The translations under genes were made by a program, and so were the position numbers. A model generated the notes under the pieces. That model searched no databases and was not told the DNA's origin. It saw only the letters and a program-made list of their open reading frames with translations. A stretch of 21,277 nucleotides of DNA from Coxiellaceae bacterium (GTDB taxonomy: Bacteria; Pseudomonadota; Gammaproteobacteria; Coxiellales; Coxiellaceae), in NCBI GenBank assembly GCA_014238445.1, contig JABABC010000200.1:1-21277 (forward strand), read 5' to 3'. Below, one piece after another: positions 8,153 through 15,204 of this stretch; positions within the stretch are counted from its first letter, which is position 1; each line of letters begins with the position of its first letter.

Positions 8153-9355
8153 CTACTGAACAACACCCAAAGAACGCCCAACCTTGATAAATAAGGCCAC
8201 GGCCTGATCAATGTGTTCTCGTGTATGCGCTGCAGAAATCTGCACACGAATACGTGCCTGATTCATCGGCACGACAGGGTATGAAAACCCAACTACATAG
8301 AGCCCTTCAGCTAATAACTCATCGGCCATCTTCGATGCCAACACAGCATCACCCAACATCACCGGAATAATGGGGTGCTCTCCTGGCACTAAATCAAACC
8401 CAGCTTGTGTCATGTGTTGACGAAAGTAAGCGCTGTTATCGCGCAACTGTTGACGCAACACTGCTCCTTGTGAGCCATTTAATAATTGCAATGTAGCTAA
8501 TGAGGCTTGTGCAATCATGGGGGCTAACGTATTAGAAAATAAATACGGGCGTGAACGATTTCTCAACCACTCAACAATCTCTGCTCGCGCTGCCGTATAG
8601 CCACCTGACGCACCCCCTAAGGCTTTCCCTAAGGTCCCAGTAATGATATCGACTCGCCCTTCGACGCCACAGTACTCAACACTACCGCGCCCATTCTCCC
8701 CTAAAAATCCCACCGCATGAGAATCATCCACCATCACTAATGCACCAAACTCATCCGCTAAATCACACACACCCTGAAGATTGGCTATAATACCATCCAT
8801 CGAAAAAACACCGTCTGTGACAATCAAAGTATAACGAGCACCAGCCTCTTTTGCTGCAAGCAATTGAATGCGCAAGTCGTCCATATCATTATTGTTATAC
8901 CGAAACCGTTTCGCCTTACATAAACGAACCCCATCAATGATGCTAGCGTGATTTAAGGCATCACTGATCACGGCATCTTCTGCAGTCAATAAGGTTTCAA
9001 ACAAACCACCATTAGCATCAAAACATGAGGAATATAAAATCGTATCATCTATTTTTAGGAAGTCACTTAAGGCTGCTTACAAGTGTTTATGGACTGTTTG
9101 TGTTCCACAAATAAAGCGTACCGACGATAATCCAAAGCCAAACTGATCCAAGCCTGATTTCGCTGCCGCTATTAAGGCTTGATCATTACTCAACCCCAAA
9201 TAATTATTTGCACAAAAATTAAGCACAGACTGTCCGGACTCTACCTGAATACTAGCTTGCTGGGGTGATGTAATATGGCGCTCTGCCTTGTATAAGCCTT
9301 GTTCTTTAAGCGTATCAATTCTGTCACTCAAATCATTTAAGAGCGGGTGTTTCAT
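8153..9355 (-). pseudogene. kbl: 2-amino-3-ketobutyrate CoA ligase, interrupted by one in-frame TAA
   Basis: PLP enzyme of the alpha-oxoamine synthase family that cleaves 2-amino-3-ketobutyrate with CoA to glycine and acetyl-CoA. The frame from ATG 9355 (GAGG five bases ahead) to TAG 8153 is 400 codons, matching the family, but codon 93 (plus-strand 9077-9079) is TAA. Both sides are in the same frame: residues before it end SVRFICGTQTVHKHL, and those after it run AALSDFLKIDDTILYSSCFDANGG. In E. coli Kbl, as I recall it, the equivalent position is Glu in HKELEQKL, so one GAA-to-TAA change accounts for it. Downstream, the DDSHAVGF segment and the PLP-lysine motif TGTLGKALGGASGGY are intact. The 92-residue product would lack the active site. 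A TTG at 9004 could in principle restart a 283-residue fragment, but I see no reason to think it works. Confidence 0.93.
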
Positions 9356-9476
9356 TTGGGCCTCACTGTCTCTGCAAAAAGTTGCCCATTATAGCGTGAC
9401 ACCTCTAACCCACACAACACATCCTCCAAGAATAAAGATCTGTATTTTTTTACTTTATGGTGTTACCGCTTTCCGC

Positions 9477-9482
9477 TATGAT
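9477..9482 (+). promoter_or_regulatory. -10-like TATGAT immediately before ubiE
   Basis: TATGAT lies eight bases before ATG 9490, so transcription from it would begin at or next to the start codon. No Shine-Dalgarno is visible ahead of ATG 9490 or ATG 9478, which would fit a leaderless transcript. No good -35 lies at the right spacing, so this is a weak call. Confidence 0.25.
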
Positions 9483-9489
9483 AACGCGC

Positions 9490-10239
9490 ATGAAACAAGA
9501 AGAAACCACACATTTTGGGTACCAAGATATTCCAGCCGCCGAAAAAGCGAGCCGCGTTGCCGATGTTTTTTCCTCGGTTGCCTCACGCTATGACATTATG
9601 AACGATGTGATGTCCTTTGGGCTACACCGTGTTTGGAAATACATCGCCATACAACATGGTGCTTTTCAAACAGGACACCGTGTCCTAGATCTTGCCGGTG
9701 GCACAGGAGATCTTGCTAAAAAAATCAGCCAAAAGATTGGCCCTACTGGTCAAGTTGTCCTAGCAGACATCAATCAAGCCATGCTCGATGTTGCTGCTCA
9801 ACGATTAATGGACTCTGGTCACATCAACCGTATTCAAATCGTTCAAGCTAATGCTGAGAACCTACCTTTTCCCCAGCATTCATTTGATCGCATCATCATT
9901 GGATTTGGCTTACGCAATGTGACGGATAAACAGCAAGCTCTAGAATCCATGTTCAACTCACTAGCTCCAGGTGGTCGTTTACTCATTTTAGAGTTCTCAC
10001 AACCGACTTTTCCAGCCCTAAAAAAACTCTATGACACCTACTCTTTTCAATGCTTACCTCGTATGGGAGAGTGGATTGCCAACGATAAAGAAAGCTATCA
10101 ATACCTGGCTGAGTCTATTCGAAAACATCCCGACCAAAACACCTTACAAGGTATGATGGAAACCGCTGGATTTGAAGATTGCAGTTACCATAATTTATCG
10201 GGTGGTATTGTAGCTTTACACAAAGGAATGAAATACTAA
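9490..10239 (+). CDS. ubiE: Ubiquinone/menaquinone C-methyltransferase UbiE
   Basis: SAM-dependent methyltransferase that adds the C2 methyl group to the benzoquinol ring in ubiquinone synthesis (and to demethylmenaquinol where that is made). Started at ATG 9490 it has 249 residues, close to the E. coli enzyme. The start is chosen because MKQEETTHFGYQ matches the family N-terminus; ATG 9478 (four residues longer) is possible, and ATG 9457 is unlikely. The SAM motif I is VLDLAGGTGDLAKK. The UbiE signatures FGLRNVTDK and PGGRLLILEFS follow, and YRYLAESIR is conserved as YQYLAESIR near the end. The gene is divergent from kbl. Its TAA stop shares its last A with the ubiJ ATG (TAATG), so the two are translationally coupled. 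No Shine-Dalgarno was found. Confidence 0.96.
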   Translation: MKQEETTHFGYQDIPAAEKASRVADVFSSVASRYDIMNDVMSFGLHRVWKYIAIQHGAFQTGHRVLDLAGGTGDLAKKISQKIGPTGQVVLADINQAMLDVAAQRLMDSGHINRIQIVQANAENLPFPQHSFDRIIIGFGLRNVTDKQQALESMFNSLAPGGRLLILEFSQPTFPALKKLYDTYSFQCLPRMGEWIANDKESYQYLAESIRKHPDQNTLQGMMETAGFEDCSYHNLSGGIVALHKGMKY

Positions 10240-10847
10240 TGAAAGCACTGGCACTTTCAGGCTTAGAAGCAGCCATCAATCGCTGCCTCACCCTGGACCC
10301 CTCCATACAAACAGCCCTTACCCCATTACAAGGCAAGCGCATTAAAATTGAATTCACAGACCTTCAAGCTGCGTTTTATTTATCCTTTGAAGAGCATCAT
10401 ATCGCTGTTTTAGATGATCACAATGAACCCGCTAATACGATTATCAGTGGCACATTGCCCAGCTTTTTGATTGTCGCTATGAATAAAGGCAGTCAATCCG
10501 CTGTTTTTCAAAACAAGATGACAGTCAGCGGCGATCTGGCTGTTGCTGAAAAGCTGAGCGCACTCTTTCGTCACATTCATATTGACTGGGAAGCACACCT
10601 GGCCCAACTGACGGGTGACACACTGGCCCATCAAATCACCTACCACAGCAAACAATTCAAAAGCGTTGCGTGCCGTATCGTCAGTCAATTAAAAAATACC
10701 CTCAAAGACTATGTCTTCCATGAGGCACGCTATCTACCAACAACAGAAGATATAGAACAATTGTATTTAGACATTGCTGTATTAAAACAAGATGTTGAGC
10801 GTTTAGAAGCTCGCATTCAACAACTCCAATCAGAGCCATCATCATGA
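10239..10847 (+). CDS. ubiJ: Ubiquinone biosynthesis accessory factor UbiJ
   Basis: Non-enzymatic accessory protein that carries a lipid-binding SCP2 domain and, with UbiK, supports the soluble Ubi complex acting on late aromatic intermediates. The protein has 202 residues, the normal size. The N-terminal SCP2-like domain covers about residues 5-120 and includes IISGTLPSFLIVAM and a MTVSGDLAVAEKLSALF stretch typical of the family. The C-terminus (about 165-198) is a heptad-like coiled coil with DVERLEARIQQL, the part expected to meet UbiK. The gene lies between ubiE and ubiB, overlapping the first by one base and the second by four (ATGA), so all three form one operon. It is diverged in sequence, as usual for UbiJ; the identification rests on both the domain pattern and the position. 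Ends in TGA. Confidence 0.92.
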   Translation: MKALALSGLEAAINRCLTLDPSIQTALTPLQGKRIKIEFTDLQAAFYLSFEEHHIAVLDDHNEPANTIISGTLPSFLIVAMNKGSQSAVFQNKMTVSGDLAVAEKLSALFRHIHIDWEAHLAQLTGDTLAHQITYHSKQFKSVACRIVSQLKNTLKDYVFHEARYLPTTEDIEQLYLDIAVLKQDVERLEARIQQLQSEPSS

Positions 10848-12463
10848 TTACACCCACCCAACTGATTCGTGCGACACGCATCGTTATTACCTTACTGGGA
10901 TACACACTCACTCGACAGCTGCTTGGCAGCCAGTCAAAAGTTCTCCGAGTACTGAGTTTCATTAATCCCTTCAAATGGTTTGTCAAACCACAACCGCGTG
11001 GTGTTGCATTACGCAAAGCCCTTGAGAAATTAGGACCTATCTTTGTAAAATTTGGGCAAATACTCTCAATCAGAAATGATTTCTTTCCTGATGACATCAT
11101 TACAGAGCTTGAAAAACTCCAAGACCAAGTCCCACCCTTTAAAACTAAAGCAGTCCATGCCGCTATTAAGAAAACTTACCGAAAAGATGCTGAGACTGTC
11201 TTTGCCTCCTTTAATGAAATACCCATGGCTTCTGCCTCTGTCGCACAAGTGCATGCCGCCACCCTGCCTGATGGCAGTGATGTGATTGTCAAAATCTTAC
11301 GGCCCAATATCAAAAAAACACTGAAGAAAGATATTCAGCTCATGCTATTTGTAGCCGTCATGATCGAGATTTTCTGGCCACGCTCACAGCGATTACACCT
11401 TATCGACCTGGTTAAAGAGTTCAAATACACCATTTTCAATGAACTGGATTTAATGCGCGAAGCAGCCAATGCCACTCAACTCAAACTAAACTTCAAAGAC
11501 TCCCATCAACTCTACGTTCCAAAAATTTACTGGGACTACACACACACTGATATTTTAGTCATGGAACGCATTTACGGTGTTCGTATTTCCGATATAGACA
11601 CCCTGAAAGCCCAACAGGTCAACTTCAAAAAACTCGCTCAAAGCGGCGTGGAAATCTTTTTCACCCAAGTCTTTCGAGACAGTTTTTTTCACGCAGACAT
11701 GCACCCTGGCAACCTGTTCATTGATACCCATGACCCTGAAAACCCACGCTATTTAGGTGTCGATTTTGGCATCATGGGCAGTCTCAATGCTGAAGACAAA
11801 CTCTACCTTGGCGAAAATCTACTCGCCTTCTTTAAACATGATTATTACCGCGTTGCTTAATTACATATTCAATCAGGCTGGGTACCTCCTACGACTCGTG
11901 TTGATCAATTAGAGGCGGCTATTCGTACCGTCTGTGAACCCATCTTTGATAAACCGCTATCTGAGATTTCATTTGCCAACTTACTACTGCGCTTATTCCA
12001 AACAGCGAAACAATTCAAAATGGAAGTGCAGCCACAGCTGATGTTATTACAAAAAACACTGATTGGCATTGAGTCACTCGGGCGTAAACTCTACCCTGAA
12101 CTTGATCTTTGGGAAACCGCCATGCCCATACTGGAGCAATGGATTAGAGAACAACACGGTGTCAAAAAAGTCATGCAGGTGGCCGCTCATGAATGGGGGC
12201 CATTACTCGAGAAAGCTATACAAGTCCCCAGCATGGCATTTGATGTTATCTCTGCTTTTGAAACCAATCAACGCTACCGTAAACACTATGCGAAAAAAAC
12301 CTTTAAAGAAACCAAACATGGCCTTGTTCTGTACGCCGGTATTCTCACGACTGTGATTGGTCTGATCAGTGCTGTTGAGCCTAACCTTTCTTTTATCCCA
12401 TGGATTGTGACGGCGATCGGTATTGGATTGTGGATTAATAGTTTGCTCATGCGCTTGGATTAG
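10844..12463 (+). pseudogene. ubiB: Ubiquinone biosynthesis kinase-like UbiB, interrupted by one in-frame TAA
   Basis: ADCK/UbiB-family atypical kinase or ATPase that supports ubiquinone synthesis at the inner membrane. Codon 339 is TAA (11858-11860). The frame continues unbroken to TAG 12463, for 539 positions in total against roughly 546 in E. coli. Before the stop: the family KxGQ motif KFGQ (69-72), the Ala-rich loop SASVAQVHAA, Lys150, the catalytic HADMHPGN (283-290) and the metal-binding DFG (307-309). After it: HIQSGWVPPTTRVDQ, EPIFDKPLSEISF, then two hydrophobic C-terminal helices (about residues 495-535). E. coli UbiB, as I recall it, has RKVAELHVDSGWVP here, so the lost residue is Glu and one GAA-to-TAA change explains it. 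A truncated product would retain the kinase core but lose the membrane anchor. Ubiquinone would probably suffer unless readthrough or another copy exists. Confidence 0.93.
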
Positions 12464-12490
12464 TGGCTTACTGAGACCCGGTTTTTTTGT

Positions 12491-12758
12491 TTATAAGTAA
12501 CGGTTTAGTAATGACTTTTTGATCATCCTAATCGGTTGCCCACCTTCTATCAATGCAATGGCTTCTTTATGAGAGAGGGTCATTAATGATTCAGGTCTCA
12601 TGAACGGTTGGCATTGAATGGTTTTGTTTTTTGTGTGACTGGATCCTGATGGTGAACCCTCTGAAATTAACTCCGCTGTTAGTCACAGTAATCGTTTTTT
12701 CACCTAACGCTCTTGAGAAAAAATCAGCATCATCTTTTCCATTAACCGATGTGATGTG
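12491..12758 (-). pseudogene. Decayed fragment resembling the C-terminus of a VirD4/TraG-type coupling protein
   Basis: Two overlapping minus-strand frames give protein-like text. The frame from 12758 reads VNGKDDADFFSRALGEKTIT, which resembles the segment after the second ATPase motif region of conjugative coupling proteins (usually 'ETAEYISKLLGxKTVTV'). A second frame (12682 to TAA 12491) reads SEGSPSGSS and then PFMRPESLMTLSHKEAIALI and EGGQPIRMIKKS, resembling their 'RPLMTPDEVMRLP..EAIVLVxGxPPIR.KK' tail. The order is right and the junction needs one frameshift near 12660. No start codon or intact domain remains. If correct, this is the corpse of a conjugative or integrative element that entered behind ubiB. 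The similarity is from memory of the family and is moderate; it could also be another degraded protein. Confidence 0.35.
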
Positions 12759-12928
12759 TCAGAGGTACTGCACGCGAACAATACACCTGAGAGGGTAGGA
12801 TCTTTAAACAGGCATACCTTCTCGTAGAGGATTACTTGTTGATAGATGGCCACGTCATTAAGAACGGCTCATACCGACAATACTGCCTCAGCAACGCCAC
12901 TACTAAACCTCAAACACATATACTAAAT
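12759..12928. other. Non-coding or too degraded to read
   Basis: This stretch sits upstream (minus strand) of the coupling-protein-like remnant. Short open pieces exist on the minus strand, for example one reading YQQVILYEKVCLFKDP, but stops break every frame and I cannot assign them. It probably continues the same decayed gene. No RNA gene or repeat array is seen. Confidence 0.35.
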
Positions 12929-12967
12929 ATTAACTAAGGCTTAATTACACTCACTAAATCGTATTTT
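12929..12967 (+). promoter_or_regulatory. Possible PmrA-like direct repeat and promoter ahead of the orphan gene
   Basis: ATTAAC (12929-12934), five bases, then CTTAAT (12940-12945) gives two TTAA cores at an 11-base period, the layout of PmrA boxes known in Salmonella, Legionella and Coxiella. A -10-like TATTTT (12962-12967) follows 16 bases later. TTAA is common in AT-rich DNA, so chance is a serious alternative. Confidence 0.3.
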
Positions 12968-12982
12968 CACCGATATACGATT
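12957..12982. repeat. Inverted repeat, 8-base arms with a 10-base gap
   Basis: AATCGTAT (12957-12964) and ATACGATT (12975-12982) are exact reverse complements. The pair ends 34 bases before ATG 13017 and overlaps -10-like sequences (TATTTT, TATATT), as a repressor operator would. It has no T-run, so it is not a terminator. Confidence 0.45.
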
Positions 12983-13016
12983 ATATTACCCCGTCTCCTC
13001 CAACAGTATTACTATC

Positions 13017-14255
13017 ATGCGCTGCTTCTCCAAACCCGACCCTCACACTATCCTCTTATTAGTTGATCACGATGGTTGTCTCGGTGACCAGTTTGCTCAT
13101 CCTGATGAGACCACAAAGAGCACACTCCATCGCATTATTCGATTAGTGCCTTTAATGCCTAAGGATATCCAACACTTCATCCTAGCCTGCGCCTCACTAC
13201 GGCAATCTTTTTCATATGATATTCTCGGTATGATGATGAATGCCTGGCAAACCCATTCATCTACTGAAATCCAAACACATTTCAATGGCTCCATTAAACA
13301 CAGTCTAGAAGCTATTCAACAAGCCATTTCAGAATTATATCCATCAATACCCATCACCCCAGAAACTTTTCTACTCCCAGACTTAGCGGAATTCACATCA
13401 GAATTACAACTCCCTCACCTCTTACAAGAACCCTCACCCTGGCACAAAACACCACAAGACTTAGAGGAATGGCTTAAACACCAAACCAATCAAAATGGAG
13501 AGGAATTCACATCCTGGCTAAAACGAGAACCTCCCTATCAACAGTACTTGACTCGCCAAAGGCATATTGAAACAACCTGGGGACACTTACTTAGTCACAC
13601 TGATGAGTACACTGACACCAGCAAATTCACTACGTTACTCTTACAGGTACACTTTAGTGCGCTCAACCAATCTTCTTCAAAGATTTATGGCCTCTATGTC
13701 GATGACAAACCTGAATACGCTCATTTTTTTCATAAATTAGTTATGCTTTTCCCCACTCTCATTCCCCGCAAGTGTATCTTTTTTCCTGTGCTATACACGT
13801 ATCATAGTATTACAAAAGCGTCTTCTACACCTACGGTGATGCGTCAATACTGCATAGAAGGCCATGGACAAGCCCAGCCTAATATTACTTCGTTATGTCG
13901 TGATTGGTTGAGACAACTCAAACATCTCCGTGCTTCTACTCGCGATGTCGTCACAACAAACCTGTCATCCTTCACACAACACTTTGCACCACTGATCAAC
14001 TCCGAGAGCACCACTCACATACCGCAATCTCAACTCCCTCAAAAACTTTTTTCAAGCAATACACAAACAACCTCTCATTCAGAACAAGGCGCATCCAATA
14101 AAACCATACAGTTACCTACTATACCTATCGCAACCCACCCAATCTCATCCGCCAGTGTCCCACACAGTCCTCGTGTCACCCAAAGAAAACAGCCCTCGCC
14201 ATTACTAGACTCCTTGCCAGCTAGTGACGCCCATAGCAAAATGCCTCACATCTGA
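13017..14255 (+). CDS. Orphan protein with HAD-like motifs and a low-complexity tail
   Basis: I recognise no named family for this 412-residue protein. Three short segments fit the haloacid dehalogenase fold in the right order: TILLLVDHDGCL (residues 11-22, the DxDG nucleophile motif with Asp17 and Asp19), HFILACASLRQS (53-64, the strand ending in Ser/Thr of motif II), and YGLYVDDKPEY (224-234, the acidic pair of motif IV at Asp229-Asp230). About 200 residues lie between motifs II and IV, including a Glu/Trp/His-rich helical part. From about 310 the protein becomes a disordered tail rich in Ser, Thr, Pro, Gln and His. There is no signal peptide or membrane helix. No clear Shine-Dalgarno is visible. 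Flanking sequence suggests an accessory insert. An acting phosphatase or a translocated effector is possible; neither is shown. Ends in TGA. Confidence 0.72.
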   Translation: MRCFSKPDPHTILLLVDHDGCLGDQFAHPDETTKSTLHRIIRLVPLMPKDIQHFILACASLRQSFSYDILGMMMNAWQTHSSTEIQTHFNGSIKHSLEAIQQAISELYPSIPITPETFLLPDLAEFTSELQLPHLLQEPSPWHKTPQDLEEWLKHQTNQNGEEFTSWLKREPPYQQYLTRQRHIETTWGHLLSHTDEYTDTSKFTTLLLQVHFSALNQSSSKIYGLYVDDKPEYAHFFHKLVMLFPTLIPRKCIFFPVLYTYHSITKASSTPTVMRQYCIEGHGQAQPNITSLCRDWLRQLKHLRASTRDVVTTNLSSFTQHFAPLINSESTTHIPQSQLPQKLFSSNTQTTSHSEQGASNKTIQLPTIPIATHPISSASVPHSPRVTQRKQPSPLLDSLPASDAHSKMPHI

Positions 14256-14340
14256 TGGTGTTTTAACTCGATACACCAGCCTAAATATCATCAGAGCGAA
14301 CAAGCATGATCTATTTTTACACCCATCTCTGTATTCCAGC

Positions 14341-14360
14341 TCATTAATAGTTATTAATGA
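14341..14360. repeat. Perfect 20-base palindrome upstream of the response-regulator promoter
   Basis: The arms TCATTAATA and TATTAATGA are exact reverse complements around a GT centre. It lies about 55 bases upstream of the -35 at 14415, where an activator site or autoregulatory operator would sit. The surrounding sequence to 14380 is AT-rich with further TTAA cores. Confidence 0.5.
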
Positions 14361-14414
14361 CTATCTTAATAATTAAAATAAACATCCACACCCCCCGCCA
14401 ATAACCAAACACTA

Positions 14415-14443
14415 TTGGCTTTACTCGCAAAGCTCACTATAAT
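14415..14443 (+). promoter_or_regulatory. Sigma-70-type promoter for the response regulator
   Basis: TTGGCT (14415-14420), a 17-base spacer and a perfect TATAAT (14438-14443) precede the response-regulator gene. Transcription would start near 14450, giving an untranslated leader of about 100 bases. This is the best promoter match I found in the window. Confidence 0.6.
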
Positions 14444-14550
14444 TACTGCCCATAAAAAAATTAACTATTTTCTAATATATTGGCCTCCAATAGCGCCATT
14501 CGAAAAAACCCATAACACACTCATTTAAATACAGCATGCAGGAGAGAGAG

Positions 14551-15186
14551 ATGTCATTTCAACAAACCCATTTAGCTATTATTGAAGATAACGATTCCTT
14601 TGCTCAAGTCCTAAAGAACCTACTGAATTCAGTTCAGCTCCCCTCAACACACTACCCCACAGCAGAAGCTTTCCTTGCTGATCTCTCTCATACAATGAGC
14701 TGTATTATCTGTGACATCCGACTCCCAGGCATGAGTGGCCTACAACTTCAACAACACCTGAAAGCTAAAAAAAACACAACGCCCATTGTTTTTATTAGCG
14801 GTCATGCCGATGTGCGCATGGCTGTGAAAGCCATACAAGACGGCGCCAAAGATTTTTTAACTAAGCCTATCAATAATCAGGAATTACTCGATACCTTATT
14901 TTCTACTATTAAAGCTGGGCACAATCAAAAAGAAAAACAACATCGGCAGGCTGATTTTAAAAAACAGCTAGATAGTTTAACCGAACGCGAACTGGCTATT
15001 TTAAAACTGATCGCTGAGGGTCAATCTTCAAAAACCATTGCTGATCAACTGACTATCAGTAAAAATACCGTTGAAGTTCACCGAGCTAACCTCATGCAAA
15101 AAATGGCGGTTAACTCATCATCTCAGCTGGTTGCACAAGCTGTGGCTTTTGGCATTATTGATGTTAACTTTAATCTCAAACAATAA
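14551..15186 (+). CDS. FixJ/NarL-type two-component response regulator, no kinase nearby
   Basis: DNA-binding response regulator of 211 residues. The receiver domain (about 5-120) has the acidic pair Glu12-Asp13, the phosphoacceptor Asp55 in CDIRLPGMSG, Ser83 in FISGHAD and Lys105 in LTKP, so it should be phosphorylated normally. The LuxR-type helix-turn-helix (about 141-206) reads LTERELAILKLIAEGQSSKT and then IADQLTISKNTVEVHRANLM. The FISGHAD/DFLTKP pattern and linker are typical of the FixJ subgroup. ATG 14551 is chosen because AGGAGA lies just before it; ATG 14536 would place the ribosome site inside the gene. No histidine kinase lies in the window, so its partner is elsewhere. Targets are unknown; the palindrome at 14341 is one candidate. 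Ends in TAA, 18 bases from the convergent end of ubiA. Confidence 0.92.
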   Translation: MSFQQTHLAIIEDNDSFAQVLKNLLNSVQLPSTHYPTAEAFLADLSHTMSCIICDIRLPGMSGLQLQQHLKAKKNTTPIVFISGHADVRMAVKAIQDGAKDFLTKPINNQELLDTLFSTIKAGHNQKEKQHRQADFKKQLDSLTERELAILKLIAEGQSSKTIADQLTISKNTVEVHRANLMQKMAVNSSSQLVAQAVAFGIIDVNFNLKQ

Positions 15187-15204
15187 TCACAATAGCGCAC
15201 TAAC

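Noticed and set aside
8153..9004. A separate 283-residue gene starting at TTG 9004
   Set aside because: It is the in-frame continuation of kbl; 24 conserved Kbl codons lie between the premature TAA and this TTG, so it is not an independent gene.
9457..9489. An 11-residue N-terminal extension of UbiE from ATG 9457
   Set aside because: The family begins close to ETTHFGYQ; the extension has no ribosome site and no conserved residues.
12020..12463. A separate 147-residue membrane protein after ubiB
   Set aside because: It is in frame with ubiB and carries the UbiB C-terminus; 53 conserved codons link it back to the premature TAA.
12464..12500. Terminator after ubiB at the T7 tract
   Set aside because: The T-run is present, but no stable GC-rich stem precedes it.
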